Shown: one piece after another, positions 48,360 to 59,249 of the stretch
How the letters are laid out: each line of letters opens with the position of its first letter
Numbering within the stretch: the stretch's first letter is position 1
Source: Aporrectodea caliginosa
Lineage: Eukaryota > Annelida > Clitellata > Crassiclitellata > Lumbricidae
Assembly: GCA_020284085.1 (NCBI GenBank)
Contig: JACEVL010000772.1
Coordinates: forward strand, 741,215 to 805,214
Length of the DNA stretch: 64,000 bases
Direction of reading: 5' to 3'
Position numbers and translations under genes: made by a program
The notes under the pieces: model-generated
What the model saw: the letters and a program-made list of their open reading frames with translations, nothing else
Told to the model about the DNA's origin: nothing
Databases searched by the model: none

Positions 48360-48885
48360 GCCCATGCATTTCGGAGGACAGAATCCCCAAACGACAATGA
48401 AGGCGCAAAACTATTACGAAATCTGGGAAGAGGTCCACTTATTCAAGAAACTATCAATGACGCAGAAAGGTTCTTCTGATATGTCTACAAAGTTAAAGCT
48501 GATTCTGTTGACGATGCTCGAAGACTGCTACACTTGAAAACCAGCCAACCTGAATGTCTCCCACCGACAAGTGATGCACTGCAGCAATATTTCAAGCGAT
48601 CCCACTATCAAGCGACAGTGTGGGAGCAGGCATGCTGTAGCATGCATGCCTGATCTTTTAGATGCGGAAGCGTATGGTTGGCAAAGGACGCCTGTGATTC
48701 ATCTAAGTTGATACCAGTACTATTGACAATAGAATGCGTCCCCAAAGAATGCTTGGACATTGTTTCTTGCAACTGCAAAAAAGAACTAAACCTATGCAAG
48801 TATCGTGTGTGCAAGTGCAGGAAATCAAACTTAACGTGTTGTTCTCTGTGTGGGTGCCAAGCTCATGGTGCAAAAACATGACTTG
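48360..48885 (+). pseudogene. Decayed repeat-encoded protein with a C-terminal cysteine-rich CXC-like motif
   Basis: In broken plus-strand frames: VERFFCYVYKVKADSVDDAR near 48460, RLLHLKTSQPECLPPTSDAL, QQYFKRSHYQATVW near 48590, and, in an open piece, PVLLTIECVPKECLDIVSCN then CKKELNLCKYRVCKCRKSNL and TCCSLCGCQAHG at 48715-48870. The ending resembles the CxC...CKCRKSGLxCTxxCxC motif of uncharacterised repeat-encoded proteins I recall from cnidarian and other invertebrate genomes. The element type is not known to me. Confidence 0.5.
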
Positions 48886-49009
48886 ATCAATCATCATCAT
48901 TCTTCAGTTAATTCATTGTGCTATACAATTGTAAAAAATGATGTAAATGTTGCTCCGAACATTAAATATTTTACATCATTAAAAGTGCATCATTTTGGTA
49001 GCTGAGATA

Positions 49010-49873
49010 TTATACCGCCTAAATCTATAGAAAACAGCCATAGCTCAGTCAATTGTTGTTTTATTTGGATGATTCTGTGTAATGTTCATTTTCCTTGATT
49101 TTGACCTTTGACCTTGAAATGACCTTGGGTTAACTTTATCGGTCCGAGCAAACAGGCAAACGAATCACCCAAATGGAACAATATTTGGCCGAGTTATGGC
49201 CTTTAACCTTGATTTGACCTTTTGACCTTGAATTGACCTTTTGACCTTGAATTGATCTTGGGACATGTTAGCCTTTAAGTACTATGCAAATGTAGTTCCT
49301 ATCAACCCGAGCAAAAAGGTAAAAGAATCACCTAAATAGAACAATATTTGGTTGAGTTATGGCCTTTCCCATTGATTTTGACGTTTTGACCTTGAATTGA
49401 CCTTGGTCATGTTAGGCTTTAAGTACTCTGTATTCTCAAATGTAGCTCTTATCGGCCCGAGCAAAAAAGTAAAAAGATCACCCAAATAGAAACATATTTG
49501 ACTGAGTTATGGCCATTTCCTCAGGTTTTCCTCTGAAATTGCCATTTTTGACCTTAAAATAACCTTGGATCGTCTTACATTTAGTAACCTTGTTTCTTAC
49601 CACAGATTGCCCTTATCAAGTCGAGAAAAAGCAAGAAAGAATTAACCGAATTCAACAATTATTGGCTGAGATCTGGACATTTTTCTCTGATTTTTGCAAG
49701 ATTTAATTTTTTATGACCTTGAAATGACCTTCAGACCAAAAATCCAGCCTGGCAACAGCGATTTTCGTAATCAGCAGGGTCGAATTAGTATAAAAAAGTA
49801 TGTTGCCAAAAATGAACATGACTTGCCGCTTGCATCGCTTTTTTGAGCACTTTTCAGCTCTGCGCGCCTAGAC
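49010..49873. mobile_element. Inverted relative of the GTCTAGGCGC element
   Basis: It ends GCGCCTAGAC at 49873, followed by TA. From there leftwards it is the inverse of 46777-47480 (GGCAACAGCGATTTTCGTAA, GGTCGAATTAGTATAAAAAA, and the run of AGGTCA-type motifs). Its left end was not found, so it may be truncated near 49010. The pair makes an inverted repeat of roughly 0.7-0.8 kb arms around a 1.4-kb spacer. Confidence 0.75.
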
Positions 49874-50069
49874 TAAAACTAATGTTTGAGTTTGACGCAT
49901 CAAGCAGCAGGCCTCAACATAAGCAGCATAACTTAGATAAATATATAAAGCGAAGAAAATTATTATTGAACACAGTTATCCCGTAGTTTACATTGCTAAT
50001 TATTTTTTTAATGTCTTTAATGCCATACTTGACGTTGGTAAGTAAGCAGTTAATCAATGCCCATGATTA

Positions 50070-50440
50070 CTGTCATCAATACGGCTTCCATGTAAGAAAA
50101 ATATTGTCATCAATCCAACTTCTATTTCAGTAAAAAAAATTACTTCTCATCAGTCCAACTTCTATTTAAGACAAAATTGTATTTCATCAATCCAATTTTT
50201 ATTTAAGCAAAGAATTATTCTCATCAATCCAACTTCTGCTTACGGAAACAATTATTTTCATCAATTCAGCTTCTATTGAAGTATTTAAGATTTAGTTTCA
50301 TCAATACGGTTTCTATTTACGGAAACAACTATTTACCTCAATCCAGCTTCTATTTTTATTTATTTTTAAGCAAACGATTACTTTCATCAACCCAACTTCC
50401 ATTTAGGCAAGCAATTATTTTCATCATTCCAGTATCCATT
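50070..50440. repeat. Degenerate minisatellite, ~48-bp unit
   Basis: About eight diverged copies of a unit containing TCATCAATCCAACTTCTATT followed by TAAGxAAACAATTATTT. Spacing is 45-50 bp. Confidence 0.8.
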
Positions 50441-50617
50441 TTAAATTGACAATTATAATATAATTTTGCAACGATAACTACGGTTATACCTTGAACGCTT
50501 ATAGCCCAATTGTTGTAGCATATTCAAACATCTTTTACACCTAGCAATTCGCTAGTATTATCGCTGAGAACGACAACAGCAGCCACATTATTCTGCTTAA
50601 TGAGTTTTCCGCCAGAT

Positions 50618-50660
50618 TTATTTTCATATGGCCCGCGGGCCGCGAGTTTTTCCATCCCTG
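50618..50660. mobile_element. One end of another hAT-type element
   Basis: Read inverted from 50660 it begins CAGGGATGGAAAAACTCGCG and then GCCCGCGGGCCATATG. This resembles the GCCCGCGGGCC-rich subterminal part of the element at 45525. The matching end was not identified; the region back to 49900 may belong to it. Confidence 0.5.
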
Positions 50661-51299
50661 CTGTAAGATTATATGATGGAGTAGTCACACGATGATGACA
50701 AGTTTAACAGAAGTCAGATTTAACTATATGACAGCCTTAAGGAGCCTATCTGTCCTACTGCTCATTTTACAGTCGCCCCTACAGAGTGGAAGGCTGAGTC
50801 AACCTTATGAGGCTATAGCGGGTATTAAATCAACCTTCTCCCCACCCAAAGTTGCTTCATTTTACATATACATTGACAATGGCATACGTTATGTTCTTTT
50901 AAGTATTTACAATTTTCCAACCAAGACTTTCACCAAAACTTTGTCGTTATTGTCAGTAAGGTTAACAAGCAGTAATGAAGCATAATCAAAGTACCAGACT
51001 TTATTATTAATAAGCGCAGTATAACAAGACGTAAGAATTCCAGCATAGGCAACTATTAGATACACGATTCTTGAAAGTATGATCCCTGAATTATAGTGTC
51101 CAGACTCGAGATTATGTAGGTCATGTTTTCTAAGCTTGGTGATAAGAAAGATTAAGGAGGCTTAAAATATAGCGAATATATTTTGCAAAATGATTACAAG
51201 CAGCAGACACTTTTATCTCTTCAATTCCGGTTAATGCCCATAGTGATCTAGAGACGTTTGCTACCAGGAGATCTACAAATTATCTCTTGTTTTGAAGAT

Positions 51300-52860
51300 G
51301 TTTATTTTAAGTTTAATTATATGGCTTAATACTATCAAATTCCGCATTATGCCCACTGCGGGTAGTTTCAGGATTCAGTCGATTTAACTCATCGGCACTT
51401 TTACACTGGATATTGTCTTCTCGTAAAGTAGGAAGAAGCCGACGATGGTTCAGTGTAGGTCTATTTGATGATAAATGAGAAAGATGTACAGCCTGGCAAG
51501 GAAGTTTTGAGCCATGTCTAGCCTTAACCATCAGGCTATCAAGGTTTTTTTTTGCGACATCGGCTACCAAGGGGGGTTTACCACCCCTGGATTTCGTGTT
51601 TGGTTTTAGATATCATATCTTGAAATACAGCAGTGAACTCAGCATACCTTTCTGAACAAAAGGGTATATTTAATTGTACACTATGTGAATGGACCTCGAA
51701 ATTACATAATTTTTAACAACGGAACCGATCCATAATTATTAGCGATATTTTCGACAAATATAAGATTATATTGTATTGTATTGTATTTTCGTTTATTGCA
51801 TAACTTGCTGTCAGAACGCAACAAGTAACATATCAATGCATGATTATCCTGTTATAGTATTAGACACGATACTAGACATTGACATTGACATTGTGTTTTG
51901 AAACTGATCTATGTAGGCTATCCAAGAACACTTTAAACATAATGATGCTTCATTTGTAACAATAGACGACAAACTAGTCATTAGTCTTTTTTAGTTGCAG
52001 CGAAATCTAAAGGCATGCAGCTACATGTATATCAACATCAAACAAGGATTTTCGTTATTGTTCACGGCAGTCAAATATGTCAGTTGTCCTTGCGGTTTTT
52101 GCAGGTTACTCCCGTTGTTTTTTGCGAATGCATCCTGTAAACTGGCTTCTCACTTCATCTTCAGAATCTGTTTCAGCTAATATAAGTTCTAAATCTGTAT
52201 ATGTTCACAAACGTTTATGATTGTAGAAAAAGCGGTTTACGTTGTGATGCTGGATTCAGCCATTTCACACACATATAACGCGTATTATTATTTATTTTTA
52301 TCACTTCCAGTATCCAAAAGACAAATAAGCAAGCAAGCAAATGAAGCCCTGCATTCCCTCTAAAGAATGACATATTTGTTTCTCTTATATTGAATACGCT
52401 ATAGTCGAAAAAATAAAGGGGTGGTGCTATCCACCCCCTCTGGTACCTCGGCTATATCGGGTATATTGAAATGCGTGAGGTACCACCATGATATTAACCT
52501 CAAAATGTGCGTAAATGAACCTGCTACAGCTACCTAAAATGCAAGAATTATATTCCATATGAAACAAGGTTGTTATGCATAAAAACGTAGGGGTGGTAAC
52601 CCCAGGGTTAAAATGGATTATGCTGTCTATCATTGCTATCACATAATCTAGACTCTCGTTGAGAGACTAAAACTATTATCTCCTCTCTTTCAACTCGCTG
52701 ACCCACCGTAGACTGATTTTCTCGATCGTTTCCTAATCGTAATCATAAATTCAACATTTCTAAAACACTACTCTAAATATAAACGCAGAGCACTAGTTTA
52801 TTCTCGATCGCTGGGTCGTATCAGATGAGTTGTCCAGATAGCAATGCCCAGTGGAGGTCC
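51300..52860. repeat. Duplicated segment, copy B
   Basis: This is the partner of 44980-45520 (see there). The extra sequence between blocks, about 51600-52600, shows no ORF with a domain; the ORFs in it are short. Confidence 0.65.
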
Positions 52861-53419
52861 GAGTCCGGTTGCCAATGATGGAAGGCAGAGCGGCTGGTAA
52901 GGGGGACTTCGTTGAGTAAGAGAAAGCTATGAAGGCGTAGGATAAGAAGGATATTTATTTGTTAGTGATAGCACTGACTTGGGTTGGACTTCTGGATCGT
53001 AGAGTGGCGCTTTATAAATGCACGAATTCTTAAAGACGTGAGTGAGGCTTCAATTTGTAATGGAAAGCTATTCAACTTTATCTGAAAGCACATTTTCACT
53101 AGATCTGATGGGGTTGCTTTACGCCATTACCAGTCCTGGTAAAATTCAGATTTGGTCCTGTAAGAAAGCTGCGCAGCCAGTTTGAAATGATTATGGCGAT
53201 GTTTTCATATTCATTCTTATCTCCTCAATTTTAAACGCTAATGTCCAGCTAACCGCAAACTTCTATCAGCACCCAAGTCCACATAGTTGTTAAGCATCGT
53301 TTCTGAAAACTCCGCTTCTGAGAATTATCTACGACAGGCAATAAATACAATCTCTCTGGAGTCTGGATGCCCCCTCTGAGCTGGCTTTGTGCATGCCACA
53401 GTTCACTCTTGTCTTTAAA

Positions 53420-55170
53420 AATAATATCTTTCTCCCACGGGCCCATCAAATTATCGCCTCATATCCACTATCATTGTCATCTCCGAAATCCTGGTTAGGG
53501 TTGTTGCGAGCAGAAAGGGTAGTCATCCGTCATCACATAGGCTATTTCTCCCTTCCACCCTGCCTATCGTAAAACAAGCCACTTAAAATTGCACTCACTG
53601 TCACATAATCAGCTTCATAGACATGGATATGTAACTGCTCTCATGATACTTGATTCTTCAGCTTCTTTTAATACTCCTTTACCGCCTTGAACACTGACTG
53701 ATCTGGCCTTTCTGGTCCTAATCTCAGCTGGTTTGCAAAGTTCATACAATCTCGTATTCAATCAGTCTATGTCAGTCAATTCACTTCGATGACAACTGTA
53801 TTGAACCATGGAGTTACCAAAACTTCTGTGCTGGGCCCGCTCCAGGTCACACTATATGCCACTCCACTGCGCTCATTTCTTACTGAAATCGCCCTTGACT
53901 ATAACTTGTGTGCTGACGATACACAGGATCCCAGCAATTTCTTTCATTTGACAATTCGTCGTCTAATTTAGCTCTCTATTCTCTAATGAGTTGTTTCTAG
54001 GTTTGGTGATGTTTAGTTTTGTATGACCAGCTATCAATGAGCTTCCCCGAATTTCTGCTCTTCACGTCGGTTCAGTCAGATGGATTGACTTTTGATCGTT
54101 CGAATATAGGCCCCTATACACAATTTAAGTAAAACGTTTGACTTCACGAAGTTCTTCTCTAACCATACTGGAACCGTGTGTAAAACAGTTCACTTTCAGA
54201 GTCGGAATATTCATTGCTTTAGATTAATATTCCTCAAATGTGACGCCAGGGGTCAAAACCCGTCGCATGTCGGTTTCTGACCTTTTTATTCAGTCATATA
54301 CTACAATTAATTTGCTTCAAAATACTTTTACAGAATTAAAATATATTTTTTCTAACCGAAGTTATGCTCGTTTGATTTTTTCATTAGTATAGAGTCAGAA
54401 ACTAGAATTAAAATTTTCGGAATATTCGTGCCATCGAAGTCCTCATCATCCATTACTTGATTATGCTGCAATTTTGTTGGGCCATAGAGGGCTATATTCT
54501 ATATCAAATTAAGCAAACGGCATCAAAATCGGATAACAACTTTGCAAATTATGGCAAATTCACGGGCAACTGCTGAATTGAGGAATATTCTATATTGTTG
54601 ACCCCTCTCGCCTATTTCAGCTTCTAGCTCAATATCTAGGAAGCGACGAGCGACGGGTTTTGAGCCCTGGCGTCACAAATTGTCTTAGTCTCATTGAAAG
54701 TTTCCCTGGGTTCTTACCGTGGTGACTAATTCGACTTACCTTCGTTCGTATTGCTTAAAGTGATTTTCACAAATAAGATGATTCAATGTTTACAGACAAG
54801 AGCCATAATAACTATAAATATATTGCGCTATACTGCTGTTCTTACGCTGGCTGCAAATGGAGCTAAAAGTTCAGTTTATAGTATGTCGTGTAGATCATAG
54901 ATCGATTTAAATTCAGCAGACATATTTCCACTCCATGCTCATCCTTTATGTAAGACGGATAATAATATGACTCCTGGTATGCCTCGCATCAAAAGAGTGT
55001 TAGGATCTCAATCTTTCTCTCTGGTTAGTCCTAGACTCTGGAATTCATTGTCAACTGGCGTGTGTTCTCTTATGTTGTTCAGAGCTAAACTTAGAACTCG
55101 TCTGTTTCATTTGTTTTCTCTCTGTAACCTGACTTCGATATCACTTGAATCAACGATCAACTAATGCTCT
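53420..55170 (+). mobile_element. Strongly decayed CR1/L2-like non-LTR copy
   Basis: Plus-strand fragments in different frames: TALMILDSSASFNT (decayed motif A, 53635), VLNHGVTKTSVLGPLQVTLY (decayed GVPQGSVLGPLLFTLY, motif B, 53798), YNLCADDTQ (catalytic ADD, 53900), and MPRIKRVLGSQSFSLVSPRL then WNSLSTGVCS (C-terminal end, about 54980). Order and spacing match the copy at 17.3-19.5 kb, with the MITE at 54239-54677 inserted before the last block. Confidence 0.75.
54239..54677. mobile_element. MITE with TGTGACGCCAGGG ends
   Basis: It starts TGTGACGCCAGGGGTCAAAA and ends, inverted, with TGTGACGCCAGGGCTCAAAA at 54677. TIRs of about 30 bp extend through ACCCGTCGC. It is 439 bp with no ORF. It sits inside the decayed non-LTR copy. 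The target duplication is not clear. Confidence 0.8.
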
Positions 55171-55325
55171 ATGTGCGATAGTGACGGCTCCGTAAAAATC
55201 ATTGGATTCGTTTAGATTAGCTCCTCTATTCAATTATAAATCTCGTTGAGATCAAGTTGATATAAAAAGAATGTTCAGCATCTGGCAACTGAATGCTCAT
55301 ATAATTAGAAAGTCGCCAGTGATGG

Positions 55326-55347
55326 CACACACACACCCACACACACG

Positions 55348-55391
<44 letters not shown>
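55326..55391. repeat. (CA)n microsatellite
   Basis: An imperfect then perfect ACAC run. Confidence 0.95.
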
Positions 55392-55392
<1 letters not shown>

Positions 55393-55439
55393 TGCTCAAC
55401 CAGTATAGATTCTCATCCTGATGGACAGTTCACGCCATG

Positions 55440-58132
55440 TTCTGGACAGCACTTTACATCGACGATGATGGTTAACGTCAGGCGATGAGGTCCATCGCCA
55501 AAACTAAACGGTTGTCTCAATGGTAGGCGTCCTATTGAGTATGCATTCATAGAAACACATAATATTGTAGACATTATTTCGTAAGACGAACTTTAAAAAA
55601 TTCAGACTAAAATTAATCGTCCCAGAAACAAAAGATTTTGATGATTCTTCAAGCAGAAACATTAGCAATGTATTATTAATACAAGTTCAATACATGAATT
55701 GGTTGCATGACAATCGATTGCGTCATTATAGCAGAGCTATTTTTGGATGTCATGCTCCTCATAAATGTCCAGTATATTAAATTTATAACGTGATTTGGAT
55801 TAAATGCAAATGGTCCCACACAAAAATAGATTTATGTTTAGTGAAAAGTATAAATGTAAGCACATTGTTGATACACGTTTCAATACATAAAATGGTTGCA
55901 TGGCTCGCAACGCAAGTGTAGTTAGGCTATCATGTTTATATATAAATCGTCCAGTGAGCAAAACAGTTCGGCGATTAATCAAGAGTATAAACGTAAGCAC
56001 ATTTTTGATACAGATTTCAATATATAAAATGGTTTTATAGCTCGCAACGTAAGAGTAGTAGGGCTATTTTGGTCTAACAGTTCTTCATAAGTGGTCGATA
56101 TAATACCAGTATATTTAGATATAAATCGTCCAGTAAGCAAAATAGTTCGACGATTAGTCAAAGGTATAAACGTAGGCATACTGTTGATAGCCTACATATA
56201 TATTTCAATACATAAAATGGTTAATAGCACGCCGCGGAAGTGAACTATGGCTATTTTGGTTTAAAAGTTCCTCATAAGTGGTTGGTACAACAACATTATA
56301 GCATGATTTAGATATAAATCGTCCTGCAAGCAAAATAGTTCGATGATTCGTCAGGCAGAAAAGTTAGCGCAATAATTATATTTTGATACAAGTTTCAATA
56401 CATGATATGGTGCATGGCAATCGATGAATTCAATATAGCAGAGTTATTTTCGGATGTCATACTTCTCATAAATATTCCAAATAATAATTTATAACATGAT
56501 TTGGATTAATTGCAAATCGTCTTAAACTAAAATAGGTATAAAAATATGACTCGTCAAGAATATAAACGTAAGCACATTGTTGATACAAATTTCAATGCAC
56601 AAAATGATTGCATGGCTCGCAACGTAAGTTAAGTAGGGCTATTTTGGTTTAAAAGTTCCTCATAAGTGGTCGGTATAACATCAGTATAGCATGATTTAGA
56701 AATATGTTATAATCGTCCAATATGTAAAATAGTTCGATGATTAGTCAAGAGTTTAAACGTTATCGCAATTGCGATATATAGGCCTACACGTTTCAATACG
56801 TATAATCAGTACTTTATTACGCCCGAAGGCAGAAACAAAACATAGGCCTACATGCATAAATCTATAAACAAACGCACAGACTGCGAAAATGTTCGTAAAG
56901 ATCATTTATGCAACTAAATTTATGCAACTAATTTTACCGTTAAGATGTATAATGGTTGCATGGCAATCGATATAGCGGAAGTTTTTCTAAGCAATTTCTG
57001 TATAACAATTTCCTACTTTATTTTGCAGACGTCTTTGTGAAACCCCGCATTATCATATTTTATTCTGATTCAGCAACATTGTCGGCATTTCCATTGACAG
57101 ACTCGTAAATATCGCTTTCTCCTTCTCTCTGTCGGAGCAAAGGGTGAGTCTCTGGAGCATAGTATAAGAAATGCCGATCGGTGTAGGTTAGTAAGATAGT
57201 TATTATAAGATATTCAGCTTTCTCTAACTTTTCGTCCGTCATCGTCATTTCCACTTAAATGCATTAAAGTTTCAGGACAGCACTTTACATCGATGATAAG
57301 GATCAATGTCAGATGATGTGGTACATCGTTAATGGCAAACTGTTGCCTCATTAGCACATGTCGTATCGTCATGAAGTGTATACATTCATAGGAACACACA
57401 CATATTACAGTCATTATTTTGTGATATTGCTGAAGCTTAATATAAGTTAAATATTGATTGTCCTACAAACATAACAGTTTGATGATTCTTTAAGCAGAAA
57501 CGTTAGCACATTGTGAATACGAGTCGAAAACTTGAAATGGTTGCAGGACATTCGATAAAGTAAGTGTAGTGGAGTTATTTTAGGTTTTAAAGTTTCTCAT
57601 AAATGGTTGGTATAAAGGCATTATGATTTAGATTAAACACAAATCATCTCAGCAACAAAATAGTACGACGCATGTTACAATAATTCTTCAAGCAGAATCG
57701 TTGGCACATTGTAAACAAGATTCTCAATACATCAAATGGTAACGTATGTGGAGTAGAACGAATTTAGATTTTAAAATGTCTTATTAATATCTGGAATAAT
57801 CGATTTAGAATACGATTTAGATTAACTATAAATCGTCTCACACAAAAGAATATAATCGTGAGCGCATTGCTGATACAAATTTCAACATATGAAATGGTTG
57901 AAGTTTTCTTAATAATAAATTATAGAGAGCCAGTAATCATTTTTGGTTAAAGTTAATCGTAAATGGTCTATAAGGCTATAGGCTATAACATGATAAGCTA
58001 GTAAGCTACAAATCGTCCTTAAACAAAATAGTTCGGTGACTCGTCAAACAGAATCGTTATCGCATTTCCATTGCAAGCTTCAACACATGGAAATGGTTGC
58101 TTGGCAGTCGATATCGCGGAAATTTATAAGTG
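55440..58132 (-). repeat. Array of decayed ~190-bp units derived from or related to the tail exon
   Basis: A phrase reading on the minus strand ACCGACCACTTATGAGGAAC (PTTYEELLNQNS) recurs near 56084, 56263 and 56650, with more diverged versions near 55752 (IYEEHD), 56453 (IYEKYD), 57590 (PTIYEKL) and 57770. Spacings between neighbours are about 180-200 bp. Between them are shared blocks ATAAATCGTCC, AATAGTTCGACGATTAGTCA and TTGATACAAATTTCAATACA. The phrase resembles PPIYDELVNRGN of the terminal exon at 58133-58488. Larger blocks (CAGCACTTTACATCGA at 55449 and 57283) show a second level of duplication. Most units contain stops. Confidence 0.7.
57060..57151 (-). pseudogene. Second tail-like terminal exon, possibly decayed or alternative
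   Basis: The possible acceptor CTATGCTCCAG precedes 57151 in phase 1. It reads THPLLRQREGESDIYESVNG then NADNVAESE and stop. The end matches GNSDDVSESG of the main tail exon at the DNA level (GGAAATGCCGACAATGTTGC against GGAAATTCCGACGATGTTTC). It keeps one tyrosine motif (DIYESV) but lacks the YDEL repeats. It could be an alternative last exon giving a short tail, or a relic of duplication. Confidence 0.5.
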
Positions 58133-58488
58133 CTAATCCTCGATTACAAGTTCATCATAAATGCCCGACATAGCTGGGAGACGTCGTTGTGAGGCTTCAG
58201 GATAATCGTAGTCTGATTCGCCAACGTCGATGTCATCTCCCAAACCAGCTTCGTGATGATTGCGTTCTTCTCTCACTCGGAGTTTGTTCCCGTTGCCACG
58301 GTTTACTAGTTCATCATAAATGGGTGGTATAGATGGGAGACGTCGTTGTGGAGCATCCAGTTTATCATACCCTGATTCAGAAACATCGTCGGAATTTCCA
58401 AAGCCAGCCTTGTAACTATTACTTCCTCCTACTCCTCTCTGTCTAGGTTCGTGTTCATTACCATCGAATTCGTGACCAACATCTGCGG
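58133..58488 (-). CDS. Terminal exon of a second receptor-like gene: tyrosine-rich cytoplasmic tail
   Basis: The acceptor CTTACAACTCTTCAG precedes 58488 in phase 1, the phase used throughout the neighbouring receptor gene, and the frame stays open for 117 codons to TAG at 58133. It is hydrophilic with no membrane span, so it would follow a membrane exon to the right (outside or not recognised). Two homologous units occur: AGFGNSDDVSESGYDKL... PQRRLPSIPPIYDELVN and AGLGDDIDVGESDYDYP... SQRRLPAMSGIYDELVI. Tyrosines in YDKL, YDEL, YDYP and YDEL, with acidic residues just before, resemble ITAM halves (E-x2-Y-x2-L), but spacing between L and the next Y is 13, longer than a standard ITAM. Signalling through SH2 proteins is inference. 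The protein this tail belongs to is not seen. Confidence 0.75.
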
Positions 58489-58889
58489 CTGAAGAGTTGT
58501 AAGATAAAAGATGCGTCTAAATATCGCTGAGTCATGTTTTGTAGTACAATAAAAGATAGAAGCTAGATAATATTATGGTCTTTTGGAATTTCATGAAATG
58601 TACCTGCTTATTATTTCTTTTTCAGTTAAATACATTAAATATGTAAATAACAAACACACCATCTAACTAACTAATCAATCTAGCTATCAATTACACAATC
58701 GTTCTTTCGTTCGTTATCATAATGCCACATCAGTAAATCAATTAAGCAATCGAACGATCAATCAACCACATAATAACCGAACAAATTAATGAATGAATCG
58801 AGCAGTCACCCTCAACCCACCAACCAACCCACAGGACTGCCATTAACTTTGAACTACATGTACAGCGCCCTTTCCTTCGGCCTCGGCTG

Positions 58890-58917
58890 AGCTACGGCAA
58901 ACGAACAAATCCCACCC

Positions 58918-58950
<33 letters not shown>

Positions 58951-59240
58951 ACAGCATTATTAAGCCTATGCCCAGTTCGCCAAATTCTGCTGCAGTCTGT
59001 AAAAGCGGGTGTTTAGTCATTTTAGTCATAATTTTTGCTAGAGTAAATAGCCTAGCATCATCTGCAATATTACCAGTGTCTACAAGCCACTTGGACATAT
59101 GCAGTAGTTGTCTATCGGTGATGGGCCTGACCTTTACGATTCTTCAAGTCCATTTACTTCGGCGCCGTTTCGCGTGTGATCCTCGGAATTCATTTTGGCT
59201 TAGAAATGGCCCTTCGATTTATATCATGTGCAATAGGCCT
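58890..59240 (-). repeat. Repeat with (TTA)n and a short coding-like remnant
   Basis: (TTA)n lies at about 58918-58948. On the minus strand to its right, an open stretch reads SKWLVDTGNIADDARLFTLA then KIMTKMTKHPLLQTAAEFGE. Its composition looks coding, but I do not recognise the family and see no start or splice context. It is probably a repeat-borne fragment. Confidence 0.35.
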
Positions 59241-59249
59241 ATATAGCGC

